30,615 nucleotides of DNA, from NCBI GenBank assembly GCA_030141605.1, contig JAQGDQ010000304.1, forward strand, positions 188,001 to 218,615, written 5' to 3'. The notes under the pieces are model-generated. The model searched no databases, was not told where the DNA came from, and was given only the letters and a program-made list of their open reading frames with translations. Shown here piece after piece: positions 11,811 through 23,758 of this stretch (its first letter is position 1; every line of letters begins with the position of its first letter). The translations under genes were made by a program, and so were the position numbers. Source of the DNA: Tubiluchus corallicola. Lineage: Eukaryota; Priapulida; Priapulimorpha; Priapulimorphida; Tubiluchidae.

Positions 11811-14800
11811 CTAGCTGCTAGTGCCTGGTTGATTGCTTTTATAATGTCTGTATTCGGGCTTGAGTTCCCACATGTTCTTGTGTGGCGCTTTCATGTTGTA
11901 AGTGCAGAGTTCCTTTAAGATCTCTTTTAAGTAAGTCTGAAAAAGTCAGAACATACACATCGATGACAAGAGCAAGAAAGACCATTCATATACAAAAATT
12001 CATATATAAAGACTTTAATATAGAGATATCATCAGTGAGATGCTGCACTAGTTGCTGTATTAGTATCAATTTTTCCAATGTTTCTTACTTACAGAAAATG
12101 TCATTTTGATTAGTCAAATATGGCCACTGTCCCCTTTCAAACAAGTGTTATAGAATACTTACAATAGGCTGATTTGTGATACGAACGAGATCACGAACAT
12201 TGTAATACTGGTGCTTTTCAAATGCATTGAACAACATTTCTGTGACTTGATCTTTATCTGCCCGAGATTTCTTTCCCTGCTCCTTTTTTTCCCTTTCATA
12301 ACGAATCTGAAAAATCGAAAAGCTTTTGAACAACTTTTTACCAATACTTTGGATTAAAGCCGTTATTGCTTCACCCTTTGCTAATAAGAGTTATGCTGCC
12401 AACTTTTTATTGATTTGCAAAATGGGTCTGACACTGAACTGGCCCGAAATCTAGTTAAAACTAGTTAACAGGGGAGGCTCTTTTCATATTTAAAATACTC
12501 ACATTATGTTCATGATCAGATACAGGCTTGTAAGACCTGACAAATCCTTTTAAGTGTTGTACTTTTCGTATTGGCGTACTTGCAGCTACAATTTGCTTCC
12601 TGCAAATAAAAAGGCTTTACGTTACGCACAAATAACAAAACTTATGACATTAAATGAAAAAAACAGCGTACACAAGCTAAACAAATAAGAATGAAAGACC
12701 AAAAATCCTATTATAAAAAATGTTGCAGGTACCCTGTACGTCTTTTTGTAAACACAATCACTGCAATTCATTAAAACATGTGTAGGTGTTGGGTGGGTGA
12801 CTTAGAGTTCACTCTATAAGTCAAAAAAAGATTGCTCAAGCACATGACGGGATAAGTGTTTATACTGTGCAGTAACCGGATGACGCCATTTTTCGTGCAA
12901 AATGAGCGCACCTAAGCATGAAGTGATCGCGACTAAATTGATTTTACTAATTACATAAAGCACTTATCACAATTTCATCATTGAAACTTTTTAATATTTT
13001 TATCAAACAATAAAATAGGCTCAACTTCCTGAGAGACTTGACTTTCGCATTAAGGTTTTTAGTCCTTGTCACAGTGTCATGTAATATCTACAATGGTCAA
13101 ATAATACCATAGTATCAAGGTGTTAAAACTTAAATAGAACCATTTTTTCTTGCAGGCTATAAAATTTGCAGATATTTTTTTCGGGGAACTGCAGAAATTC
13201 ATCCAGTTGTATGAATTCGATCAACTTCCTGCAAGGAATTCTAAAAGACAACGTGACTAAATTTCTGACAAGAAAGAGCTGCTTATTTGATATGAACAAC
13301 CATTTCATTGAGTTTATTGCAAAAATTTGTGGCTGGTTAGAACTAATGTTTTGAATAATTCCGTAGACCTAGAAAGTGGAGAAGTAGGTCACAATTTTTT
13401 AACTAGTAACCATGATGTGAATTAATGACCCACTTGGGAAAAATCTGAGCAAACAAATGTACATGCTATGACCAGACGTTCAATGCACATGTCAGAATTA
13501 TTATTTACCGTTTCATTTTCATATATGCATCATCCTCATATGGCTGACATTCAGCACGCTGAACAACTTTTCCTTCTATTGCTATTTTCTCTGTTGGACC
13601 TTCTCCCACTGCAGATGGACCACCGTCAGCTGATATTATAAATTATGGCATACTTAATTTGCTTACCAAGAAACTAAAACAGCATAGACAAGGCTTTTTA
13701 AATGTAGTGAATGTGGAAAAAGTAAAAAATAATGTGTTAAATCAAGAAATGACTAAATAAATAGAAAATATAAAAATGTGTCACTTAAAAATAACCATTG
13801 CTTAACTAAAGTCTTTTCTAACAAAAAATTTACTATAAACAACTTGCAACTTAATGTAAAACAGAATGATGGCTATAAATATGACTCAACTACTTTCAAA
13901 GTAACAGTATGAAAGAAATACAATTTTCTTAGCACGACGATTTTACACTACGCATAAATGCAACATATTTATCGCAGCTTGAGGCTATTATGAAAAAGCC
14001 ACGATCATGTTACTCACAATTTCAGTACTTTTTGATGTAAATAAAAACACGCATCTGTTGTCACAAAACAAACTGAGGTCTAAACTTTTATTAACATTCC
14101 TCTGCAAGAACTGGCTAAAAATACACTGGGAAAGATTATAAACCATAATATAATCCAGACAAGAATGTCAACATACTACTAAATAGTTCGGAAAAATTTG
14201 TTTTCTTGAAATTGATGGAGCTAATTCACCGCATTTTGGACATCAATCGGTTGTTTGGTTTCGCTAATAAAAACAAACTTGGCTCTATTCTTATAAAGGA
14301 AAAAATACAATAAGCCAGTTAAAAAATTTGATGTCACGACTAGTTAATCAATAACCAATAGGTAATTAGCTATTCGGTTATGTGACAATAAAAGTAAGCT
14401 TTCTTAGCAACTCTGCTGTAAGTTTAGTAGTGCGTTTTAATAAATTTATCCACTGAAAGAATTTTTGAAAATGTAACTGAAATTCACATAAAGAAGCAAT
14501 AAAGTTTGCTTCTCTATACACTGATACACCAGATGGATTGCAAATACTGCATCTTTCAATATTGTCAGTTATGCAATAAAATGAAATAAATAGAGAATGT
14601 GCTCGTCATGCTACCTACCTGCAGGCATATGAGAGAACACGGCCATAGTTTGATATCCCACAGGAGAAATGACAAATTTGTGCTCCTTAGGCACAATTTG
14701 TTCAGATGTAATGCCAAGAATTTTGTCACTCATTGTGAATTTTATGTCTGGTTTTGCAGAATCAAACCGCCTGATAAAAGAAACGCATAATTAAAGAGAA

Positions 14801-16975
14801 ATGATGCATTTCATTCAGTGAATTCTAAATTAGTAAGTGTTAGAGAGGTCTGCGTTAAGTTAACAGACCTGTAACACTAACATCCAACACAAACCACTTC
14901 TGATCTGAAATCTAAACAACATGCCAACTCCATGTTAAATTTATGTTAACATAACAGATATCTTAACAAGTCTGTGCACAAAGGCTGCCGTTACAGCTTA
15001 TGTCAGGTTATTAACGGACCTGTTAGTTCAACATGAACAAAGGGAAATATGTTATCTTTGTTTTCTACTAAATTCAATGTTTGGACATCTTTTTCTGTAG
15101 GAAATGCTACAGAGTACTTACTTAGTTTCCACTCTATTAATATAGTTCATACAAACTCTTAAATGTCTCAAAGAAATTTTTAAAAATTTTAATCTCTAAG
15201 TGATTCAACTCCTGTTATACGAAGCTGAGGTCAGAAATAGATCTGTCAACTGATCAGAGATGGATTTGTCTACTTTATTTAACTTTCGTTGTTCACTAGG
15301 TTTGTTGAGAAATTTGGTTCCATGGCTATCTCTACACCTGTTAATAGATTTGTTAACATATCTGTTAACAGAATCACCAGATTTGTTAGCACACTGTTAA
15401 CACACGATGTAGCAGCTACTTAAATATGAGCTAATCATTTGAGCACAGAATACGGACTCCCATATCTGTTGAAAGAACGGTAACACTAACATTAACACTA
15501 ATTCTGAAATCACTTATTGTTACTATTATTGCCTAGCAAGACCCTTATTCCAAGCAGCCTTGCAAACCACTTATCCAGCATATCTCATTATCCAGATTAA
15601 TACTCCAGGTGGTTACAAAATATGTAATATACGCATCACTGTCTCAAAGACAGAAAACAGCCAGAAGCGGTAAGGCACGTGAAACCGGCCAGAAATTATT
15701 GCCCCAGTAGTGCCTGTCCATTTGTTAACAGGCAAGTGTTGTCACCGAGAACACTGTTAGCACCCCATTTTAAACTACAGTGATTTTTTTAAAAAAACCA
15801 TTAGACAGTTAAACATTTGTAAATGTCAGATTAAACCTGTTGTTCTCACAAAACTCAATGAATAGTTGGGAAAAAACTAAAAAAAACAATTTAGTGTCTT
15901 TGTCTATTTCATGTGAGATACAAACTAAATGGCTAGTAGCTTTCAAACATACAGTCTATGATACAGAAGTGGTAAGTTTCAAATTTTGTCAGCACTTTTT
16001 CTCGCAAAAATATAGTACATACCTGCTCAAATGTGGTTAAACAACCATTTCTCTGCTGGTAATATATGACGCACACATATAACATTTTTGAATTAGTCAT
16101 GGCAATTAATAATGCATATAAATGTATTCCGATATATAACAAGTTAAAAACATTGCAGAAACACTACCAAAATGACTAGCAAAAGTTGTATTTTAAAAGT
16201 AAAACCTTGTAATTTTTAATTTCCCAACTTCTTCATTTTGTGACCCTGCTTCTTGTTTACTCCAGCAGTTGGATAATGCTTTTGAAACCTAGAATATACA
16301 AGTAGATCAAGCTTGCACAATAAAAATAGTCTGGTAGTATTTTGAGAAGATAAATCAGTCAACTTTGTTAAATAGCACAATGTAGATTTATATTAGTAGC
16401 TAATATGCCTAATTAGTAGCTTATGAAATGTCAAACTTGAATTTTCATTCAATGCTTTTGTGGCCAGTTCCCTTAGCCAATGTAGGAGAATATTTTTTAC
16501 TATAATTTAATGCCCCAACAGTTGGTTGTTTCCACTGAGCATCACTGTGCATTTTTGTCTTTCTTTGCCTGTTTTCAATGTTTAAAACAAGAAAAATGAT
16601 GCCATTATAATTGTTCTCAATTTATGAAGAAAATACTAAACACACTTTGAACACATTATAAGACTTTAATCATTGTAATTTCAGCAATTTGAATCATTTT
16701 GAAAAAAGGATATTTGAAAGTGTAATTAGGTCAAACGTGAAACATTGCCAATGTTTTTTAAATACTTTAAAAACTTTTTGCCAAAAAGTGGAAAAAAACA
16801 ATTAGTTAAATCATTAAAAATGAATTAATAATAGTATGGCTTTCATAAACAAACTTTCACAAATTTTGGAACAATATTTTGTTTCCAAGAGCAAATAAGT
16901 TGCATAGATAATGATTAACTGTACCTTCACTATCCAAACACCTCTATCAGCTGATGCTAAATCAACCTCATTCAT
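11811..16975 (-). CDS. GTF2F2: General transcription factor IIF subunit 2 (TFIIF beta, RAP30), complete, seven exons
   Basis: Small subunit of TFIIF, which binds RNA polymerase II and helps recruit and stabilise it at promoters. Exons on the minus strand: 16925-16975, 16206-16288, 14619-14770, 13509-13629, 12503-12599, 12163-12306, 11811-11936. They give 257 residues, against about 249 in human. All introns are GT-AG and phases join exactly. Landmarks in order: GVWIVKVSKALSNCW in the N-terminal dimerisation region, VVQRAECQPYEDDAYMKMKR in the centre (about 116-136), YKPVSDHEHNIRYEREKKEQ, then the C-terminal winged-helix domain (about 183-250) with MLFNAFEKHQYYNVRDLV, TYLKEILKEL and NMWELKPEYRHY. 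The start is the ATG closest to the conserved GVW motif and gives an N-terminus slightly shorter than human. Two introns split arginine codons (R45, R136). The loop before MWELKPEYRHY (LCTYNMKAPHKN) differs from human. Confidence 0.96.
12600..13508 (-). other. GTF2F2 intron 4
   Basis: 909-bp phase 2 intron with a GTAAAT donor next to 13509 and acceptor TTTGCAG next to 12599. Opposed open stretches at 13123-13354 on both strands are shadows in AT-rich sequence. No repeat or exon was recognised. Confidence 0.8.
13630..14618 (-). other. GTF2F2 intron 3
   Basis: 989-bp phase 1 intron with donor GTAGGT next to 14619 and acceptor ATATCAG next to 13629. No embedded gene or repeat was seen. Confidence 0.8.
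14859..15729. repeat. Cluster of degenerate GTTAAC-type repeats in GTF2F2 intron 2
   Basis: GTTAAC occurs at 14859, 14945, 15352, 15364, 15396 and 15724, with many one-base variants such as GTTAGC, GTTAAT and CTTAAC in between. The 13-mer GTAACACTAACAT occurs as a direct repeat at 14871-14883 and 15480-15492, followed each time by a related CTGAAATC-containing stretch. This suggests either the two ends of an old insertion or a decayed satellite. It lies wholly within the 1435-bp phase 2 intron (14771-16205). No known element was recognised. Confidence 0.5.
16289..16924 (-). other. GTF2F2 intron 1
   Basis: 636-bp phase 0 intron with donor GTACAG next to 16925 and acceptor TATTCTAG next to 16288. 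Nothing else was recognised in it. Confidence 0.8.
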
Positions 16976-17700
16976 GGTGCAACAATTTTACTTCATAATA
17001 AGCTGTACAGTTTCTAAAGTAAAACAACAAAAACACATTAGTGAAATGGCGAAGTCACTAGAAAGCAAATTTCGCCAATGTCAATTCTTAGTAAGGTAAT
17101 GTTACCAACCATAGGTTTAAAAAAATAAGCAGCTGTATAAAAGCATGAAAGGTAACTGGAAAGGTAGAAATAAATGAGAAAAGGTGTTACATAAGAAAAA
17201 AAGATGGCAGATGGAAAAGAAAGAAAGGAAAAAAGACACAAAGGAGAAAAATTTCTAAACTTTGCCTTCTTGCAAAGCCCAATTTCTAGGACTCGCATAT
17301 TTATTAAAATTGCTAAACGTTAACACGATAACACGACTTATTAAACCAAATGAAGCTGTTTACATGCTGTACTACTTGCATATGTATGTGCAGATACCAC
17401 GAAGAACTCATTCTGTTCTTGTAAATGATGTATTGTCGACAGCCTTGCATTACAGCACGGCTGTCCGCAGGGTAGCAATTTAGGTCCCTGTTTGTGTTCA
17501 CTATATGATGTAATAATAACACGTCTGATTTAATCATGAACTAATAATTTGCTCATAAAAACGAATGCAAATTGACTATTGCACAGTTACTGCATAAAAG
17601 CATGTACTGAACATGACTAACGGAGAGCCCCCAGTTAGCATTTGTACACACTAAAAACAAAGGTTAGTAGAATAATATTAAAATGAAGTTCAGAATTAAT
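16976..17700. other. GTF2F2 upstream region, no gene recognised
   Basis: Contains the GTF2F2 5' flank and a purine-rich plus-strand tract at about 17140-17260. Open stretches at 17038-17298 (minus) and 17262-17537 (both strands) overlap one another and show no domain. No clear TATA box or promoter motif was identified. Confidence 0.45.
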
Positions 17701-17990
17701 AAAATCTGTTTATGCTATCTGACATAATGCAAGAACTGTTTTTCACAACGTTTCAACTAATATTTTAAGATACATAGTATTAAAATGAGATTAAAGATTT
17801 CAAGATCTCTTCAAACAAACTAACATAATAAGAAACCACAGAAAAATCTGCTTTACACTATCTGACATAATGCAAGAACTGATTTTCATAACATTTCAAT
17901 TAATAATAATATTTTAAGATACATAGTACTAAAATGAGACTAAAGATTTCAAGATCTCTTCAAACAAACTAACATAATAAGAAACCACTG
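17701..17990. repeat. Imperfect tandem duplication, two units of about 142-148 bp
   Basis: Unit 1 spans about 17701-17842 and unit 2 about 17843-17990. Both contain CTATCTGACATAATGCAAGA, ATTTTAAGATACATAGTA and AGATTTCAAGATCTCTTCAA in order. Unit 2 has a short AATAAT-type expansion and scattered substitutions. No coding potential or known family was recognised. Confidence 0.85.
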
Positions 17991-18490
17991 ACTGGAGGAA
18001 GCTTGATGGTTTAGAACAGAGTTAAGACCAGTTGTTAGTAAAGCAACATTTTGAAAATTGATATTTCGAAACACTAGGCCATTAAAACCATATCAGTACA
18101 AAAAGGCACTTCTACCATTTACTAGAAACGAAGCCATTCTTCAAAATTTAGATTATCAAGTCCTTTTCTGAATAGCATCAGAGATGGAGCACTCACTGCT
18201 TCTAAAGGTAACGAATTCCAAATTAAAATGGTTCTTATAATTTATAATATAAACTAAAGAAGTAATTTTGCCTAACATTTGAATTACATCGCGTGTTAAT
18301 TATGCGAAGTCGTTTGCTCAGCTAACCAATGTAGAATGAATTGTAGAAAGAGAGGGGGTTTAGAACGAGCTTTTTTGACTTAAGGTATTTTATATCTCCA
18401 GTACAATTTTTAGCTACTTGTGCTAACTTACTAGGAAGCAGGCATATTACATCTGACATTTATTCAGTGCGTAAATTCTTATAAATTAAT
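17991..18490. other. Non-coding, no gene recognised
   Basis: Sequence between the tandem duplication and the LINE relic. No long open frame. Composition and texture suggest decayed repeat material, but I cannot assign a family. Confidence 0.35.
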
Positions 18491-18549
18491 GGTGCACCTC
18501 AAGCGCACTAACAACGACTAATTTCTGAAAAATAAAGTAAAGGAGACTT

Positions 18550-19870
18550 CACTGGGATGTTTAAAGCTGTTAGGAACATTAACAGAAATAAATCTATTAC
18601 AAAAAATAATAGTAGAAACTACAAATGGGATTACCCAAACTGCATAATTTATAGAGAAGGAAGGAAAACTACAGAATTTATCATGTCTGCAAAAATCTTA
18701 GCCGAAGCAGCTCTAACTTCAAGTTCTTATTCAATTACTCTGTTACTGCCTGATATGAGCAAGGCTTTTGATACTGTTGATAAAAGAATGCTATTCGATG
18801 ATTTAAAATCATAGAGCCAGATGAATTACATATGATAACAATCCTATATAAAGATGTCAGGCTTCGCGTGAAACTAGGCAGTACTACAGGAAGAACTTCC
18901 AAAACTAATGTTGGTATTCCTCAACGTGACTGTCTTAACCCAGTGCTTTTTACGTTCTACTTAGCCAATGCACTCCAAAATAAATATGTTTTGCCTACAG
19001 ATCATGATTACGACGACACCTCCACATTTGGTTGTCCCTTTCCATTTGGTTGATTACACTTATCCTGCACCAGATTCCCAAAAGCCATTCCTTTTAGACC
19101 GACAATATGCCGACGACATTGACTGGATTAGTATTTCAAAATTCTGCACAGATACTGTTAAAACAGAATGCCCAAAATAAGTGGAAAAAAGAAATCTCAA
19201 AGTTAACTACACGAAAACTGCAGAATAAAACTTATCATGGGATGGCGATCAATCCTGGAAACATTGCAAATACAAGGGATCACTACTTAATGTAGAAGAT
19301 GATATAAAAAATAAGAAATAAAGGGCAATGTACGGTTTTGTCCAAAATAAATCAATTTTAACTAGCAAGAAACTACACCTCAAAACAAGGCTGCAACTCT
19401 TTAATGCATAACGTAACTATATCTTCATGTACAACAGTGAAATGTGGGGCTTAACTGCAATGCACGGAGCAGAAGTAATTGTGTTTCACAGAGGCCTACT
19501 AGGAAAATTCTTAAAAATAAAATGGCCATTTTTCTTTTGAAATGAGCACCTGTATAACAAAACCAAAGAAGAACAACGGAGTACTAAAATTAGAATCAGA
19601 AAACTAGATGGGTAGGATATTTAATGAGATTGCCAGAAACAACACCAGTGAGATTTGCGTTAACATTATGCACTCAAACCTACTAAACGACCTACAGGCA
19701 AACCAAAAACAACTTGAATATCAAGAGTAAAAAAATATTTACAACAGCAACAGCTGGAACCAAACCTAACAATGGCATCACAGGAATTGAAAATTTTAGC
19801 TGCAGACAGGAAACAGTGGAGTGCTCTGATAAGGGATAGAGGCCTACGTCTATAACAGTTGTTTTGAGCA
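18550..19870 (+). pseudogene. 5'-truncated non-LTR retrotransposon (LINE) reverse transcriptase relic
   Basis: Decayed coding sequence spread over all three forward frames. Reverse transcriptase motif A appears as DMSKAFDTVDKRMLFDDLK in the stretch 18557-18814. The motif B region, GIPQRDCLNPVLFTFYLA, lies in 18832-19053, and motif C, QYADDIDW, in 18968-19180. Downstream, NYIFMYNSEMWGL (about 19415-19452) and KQWSALIRDRGLR (about 19811-19850) match the 3' part of animal LINE polyproteins related to the Jockey/I superfamily. No endonuclease domain is present upstream. Frameshifts and stops (for example TAG at 18812 and TAA at 19178) make it inactive. It ends near a GAAGAAGAAG tail at about 19875. 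Clade assignment is tentative. Confidence 0.85.
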
Positions 19871-19884
19871 ACAGAAGAAGAAGT

Positions 19885-21640
19885 TAATCCTTTTGTTTGG
19901 ATGTGATGCTAACAGGTAAAAATCCACTGGCATAGTAGTGTCTAATATTTTGCTGGCGCAAAATTATGAATCGATGCTAGTGAGGCATTCTAGGATCAAT
20001 AATAATTATATTATTAATTTTTCTAGATTGTGTTTCCAGTATCTGTCAAGTCGATACTTAAATTGAGCAGACCTGGAGGCTTGAACTATACTGCCAGGTA
20101 GATTAATTCATTCACTAATTAGTGTCATAGCCAATGCTTACGTTTTCCTGCTCCATCTGCTCTTTTCTTAATTTTGTAGAAGTGTCCTTTAGCTGGTATC
20201 ATGCATGGTATGCTTGACGATGGAGAAACTTGTCTCAGTCAATGGTTTTTATACCTTTAAGTATTTAGAATGTTTAAATTAAATCTTATCTTTTACGTCA
20301 ATTCTTCAGTGTTGTATCCCGCGATCCATGTCTTTCATTTCTGACACGTGTATTTCGTTTATTTGCTACAAAAATTTTTACATTATACATTAGTTCGCGA
20401 ATCTCTAACTCTGTGTTCAATTTTCTAGTTCAAATTAAAGTGTTCTAAAAATTTATTAGCTACGCTTTGCTTTGAAAATTTGTGAGAATGGCGCGTTCCA
20501 CGTTTTGTCAATTTAATTAGTGAAGAGGATAATGGCGTCAATGGGTGATTCCAGGGTGAAATGATAGCGAGCTGCTAATCAATGGGTCGTTATCCTAAGT
20601 CAAAACTTTGCTCAAACAATATCGATACTCGCTCTTTTTAACTCGTTCTTTAATTCATGTTGATTCTGATAAGAAATACTGTTTCACGTTAATATTAAAT
20701 AATTTATATTATTGTTACCTCGTTTGTTCTGTGAAACTGCCATCTTTAGTAACCTATAAACATGATTCCATTCATTGAAAAAAAATCACCTCGGAACAGA
20801 TCCCAAGTTTTTGATAAAAGACATCAGGATCACTTGATGTAAAATCAAATAATGAGACTGCCACACAAAAGATGTTGAACACAACAAGATGACACTGTGG
20901 CGCGCGTAATTTTCTAGTGACTTACTTTGAAATAGCTGGGCATAATCCCCACTTTGAAAATTCAACTGATAGGATAATTTGTGCATTGCAATGACACACA
21001 TTTAGCATGACTAGAAAAATGTGTCTCGGTCATTTAAATACTTATATCCACTTGAACTCATCTCTATTAATCTTAATTTATTTTTACAACGCTAATGAGG
21101 GACCAAAGAGTTGACAATGGCATTATATCAATCAGCCAGTTATGTATCCGTAAATACTAGTGATTCGTTCTACTTAGAATTGTTATCACGTACTTTTTAG
21201 CAAAGTCAGAATCTTCTATTTTTTTACTTTCTTCGTTCATGATTGCCCCAGCTTATTTATCTTTCATATTCAGATACATATATGACTAACCAAAAGAAAG
21301 AAATTAATTTTATCAGGATTTTAATAATATTTGTTTTTATAGGGGACTCACTGACAATCGAATCGACGACGGCCCTGAAATTTAATGTAGGTAATAATTT
21401 ACATTATTGCATTATAATTTACATTATTATTACTGATGAGGATAAATTCAAACTCCTATTAAGCACTGATGACTATGAAATGACAATATTGGCTGCAAAA
21501 TTTATTACGAAACGTTTCAAAAAAAAGGAACTCGTAAAGCGCGAATCAACTATTCAGTTTTTTATGATCTTGTTCTTTTTTCTTTAAATGTACCGTTCTT
21601 ATATAAAATGTACGATGCAATTAAACCAATCATTTAGGTT
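19885..21640. other. Intergenic, no gene recognised
   Basis: No conserved coding sequence. The open stretch at 21243-21587 (plus) encodes an Ile/Lys-rich peptide with no recognisable domain, typical of AT-rich noise. The minus stretch 20786-21001 is likewise unsupported. Confidence 0.5.
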
Positions 21641-21680
21641 TATTGTATATTGCGTTGTATTATATTGCATTATATAATAT

Positions 21681-22030
21681 TGTATTGTATTGTATTGTAT
21701 TGTATTGTATTGTATTGTATTGTATTGTATTGTATTGTATTGTATTGTATTGTATTGTATTGTATTGTATTGAATTGTATTGTATTGTATTGTATTGTAT
21801 TGTATTGTATTGTATTGTATTGTATTGCATTGCATTGCATTGCATTGCATTGCATTGCATTGCATTGCATTGCATTGCATTGCATTGCATTGCATTGCAT
21901 TGCATTGCATTGCATTGCATTGCATTGCATTGCGCATTGCATTGCATTGCATTGCATTGCATTGCATTGCATTGCATTGCATTGCATTGCATTGCATTGC
22001 ATTGCATTGCATTGCATTGCATTGTATTGT
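21681..22030. repeat. Pentanucleotide satellite in two blocks: (TGTAT)n then (TGCAT)n
   Basis: Block 1 (21681-21825) is 29 units of TGTAT, one of them TGAAT at 21771. Block 2 (21826-22022) is 38 units of TGCAT, interrupted once by the 7-base TGCGCAT at 21931-21937. A single TGTAT unit and a partial one follow. The switch between blocks is abrupt. Because the 5-mer contains no stop in any frame, long open frames appear on both strands; they are artefacts, not genes. Imperfect related units precede the array at about 21650-21680. Confidence 0.97.
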
Positions 22031-23040
22031 CTGTCAATTGTCTTCGTTATTCAAACTTAGTTAATTATTATTAGTTCCAATATAGCTGTACTACCTGGCA
22101 AAAGGAGTATGTAGTAGTTTTAGTTTTGTTAAGTCTGGTTTGTGCAGATTTTATTATTATTAGAGTGACGTATATATCCAGGATTTGGTCCACCACTGAA
22201 TCCTGATGTGAACTTCCTTTAGTACACAGTACAAATCTCGACTTGGTTGAGAACTTGTTCAATGTCTCTTTATTGGTCTTTAATTCGCACAACTTTTATG
22301 AATTATACGTCTTGATAATTAAACCACATGTTGGCAATACGTATCTGCTGCTGCTACTGTTGCTGCTAGACCATGATGCGTAGGCCTATACTATTCATCC
22401 TGCTGGCTGCTTTCCTCGATTTCCTCAATGTAATCCGCTTTTACACTGCATGTAAAGACGGGTGGACAGCTCACTTAAAATTATGTCTATTTTCAGAAAC
22501 ACCACCCTTGTAGTTTAGATTTGGAATCGGTTTCTGTCAGATTCAGATGTATGAACCTTTTTCAAAAGAGCCTGGAGAGCTTCTTTTTGAGTTTTTGAAA
22601 TTTTTTCTGAAGTTTTAACGTCTTTGTTTCTTGTCAAATGTTTAATATTAGAGAAATGTGTAGCATAAAACATGTTAGCATAATGATTAAGCAACATTGG
22701 TTTAATTTCGTTGATTTTTTTCCAATAAGTTGCTCTCTTTTAAATCATAACATTACACGCTCCAGCTCAAAGGGAGCTTAGTCTAATATTAGTATGCATG
22801 TAGCTAAATTTATGTGACAAGTTCCGACAACTTGAGTCAGCTGAATCGTGTTAAAGACAGATGGACTAATTTTTAAAGTTTTTAGATTTGTAAAAATGTT
22901 GGGAAGGCACTCATGGCAACTAGTGAAAATCAACAAGCGAATGTCAAAAGACCATCAGAAGTTCACAGTAGATGACGAATGACGAATGATGACGCTAACC
23001 TTGACGTTGATCTTCAATTATTTATTGATTTCTAGTTTGG
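22031..23040. other. Intergenic, no gene recognised
   Basis: Contains short open stretches at 22071-22292 and 22515-22697 (minus) without domain or splice support, and a brief CTG-like run near 22350. Nothing else was seen. Confidence 0.45.
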
Positions 23041-23225
23041 TTAAATTGCTGTTAGTTGAGTGTTTGTTGATTTGTTTATTTGCTTATTTGTTAGCTGGTT
23101 CGTTGGTTGGTAAGTCAGTCGGTTAGTTATTAGGTAGTTGGTTAATTTGTTTGACTGATTATATGTGTGTGCGTGTGTTCATTTATTTGTTTTTTTTTTG
23201 TTTTTTTTTGTCTGCTTGCTTGCGC
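23041..23225. repeat. Strand-asymmetric cryptic GT/T-rich repeat
   Basis: A long run of degenerate 4-base units such as TTTG, TTGG and GTTA, for example TTGTTTATTTGCTTATTTGT. A GTGTGTGCGTGTGT patch and poly-T tracts follow. The plus strand is almost free of C up to 23200. This is decayed or never homogeneous simple sequence, about 0.5 kb upstream of the hydrolase start. Confidence 0.7.
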
Positions 23226-23309
23226 GGATGGTTAGAATTAGTTAGATGGTTGGCTTGTCGCTATATTTCTCGCTTCACGTCTGTTTTGCCAAATAAGGAA
23301 CCGCGTAAT

Positions 23310-23758
23310 TATAAAGATAGTTGATTCCAAAATGAGTTTTAGCCGAGTTAGTTCTCGGAACGTCGACAAGCGCTTCAATTATAACTGGCTGTTGGACTGA
23401 TTACATCCGCAAATTATAGAAAAACGCGCCCAACTCATTGAAGCAGTCATCTCATCTCTGCGCGGCCGCACACGAACAGGTGTATCAAATGCGCGTAGTA
23501 AGCACAGACACTTGTGCCTAATTGAAGATGCTTGAAAATAAATAAATATCCCAGGTTTGTCTCAATACGTAAATAACTATTTCCATCCGCGAGAACTTTG
23601 CGTAGAGAGTGGCATTGCGGGTTTTGAAAGGACATCTGCGTAAAATCTTCTGCCTTGACGTCATTATTTTCGGGCGTTTCCCTAAAACTTGTCTTATTTA
23701 TTCAGCTTTAGAGAGACTTAAGAGACATGGTGAGGTAAGTGATGCAAATTCAGCAGCT
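23310..23758 (+). promoter_or_regulatory. Probable promoter / 5' UTR region of the serine hydrolase gene
   Basis: Upstream flank with a TATAAAGA at 23310-23317 and a CpG-richer stretch at 23425-23600 (GCGCGGCCGC at 23460-23469). The assignment rests on position and composition. An upstream in-frame ATG at 23609 exists but would bury the signal peptide. Confidence 0.3.

Noticed and set aside
12159-12344. Minus-strand frame starting MVKSCSKAFRFF
   Set aside because: Out-of-frame shadow of GTF2F2 exon 6 (12163-12306).
13123-13354. Overlapping open frames on opposite strands in GTF2F2 intron 4
   Set aside because: Mutual shadows inside a well-supported intron; no conserved motif.
17038-17537. 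Several overlapping frames upstream of GTF2F2
   Set aside because: They lie on both strands over a purine-rich tract and show no recognisable protein.
21243-21587. 114-codon plus-strand open frame
   Set aside because: Low-complexity Ile/Lys/Phe composition typical of AT-rich noncoding DNA; no domain or exon borders.
21599-22074. Long open frames on both strands encoding MQCNA-, IQYNT- or CIVLY-type repeats
   Set aside because: Pure translations of a stop-free pentanucleotide satellite in every frame.
23609-23758. Upstream in-frame ATG of the hydrolase as the start
   Set aside because: It would place about 50 mostly non-hydrophobic residues before a clear signal peptide that begins at the ATG at 23759.
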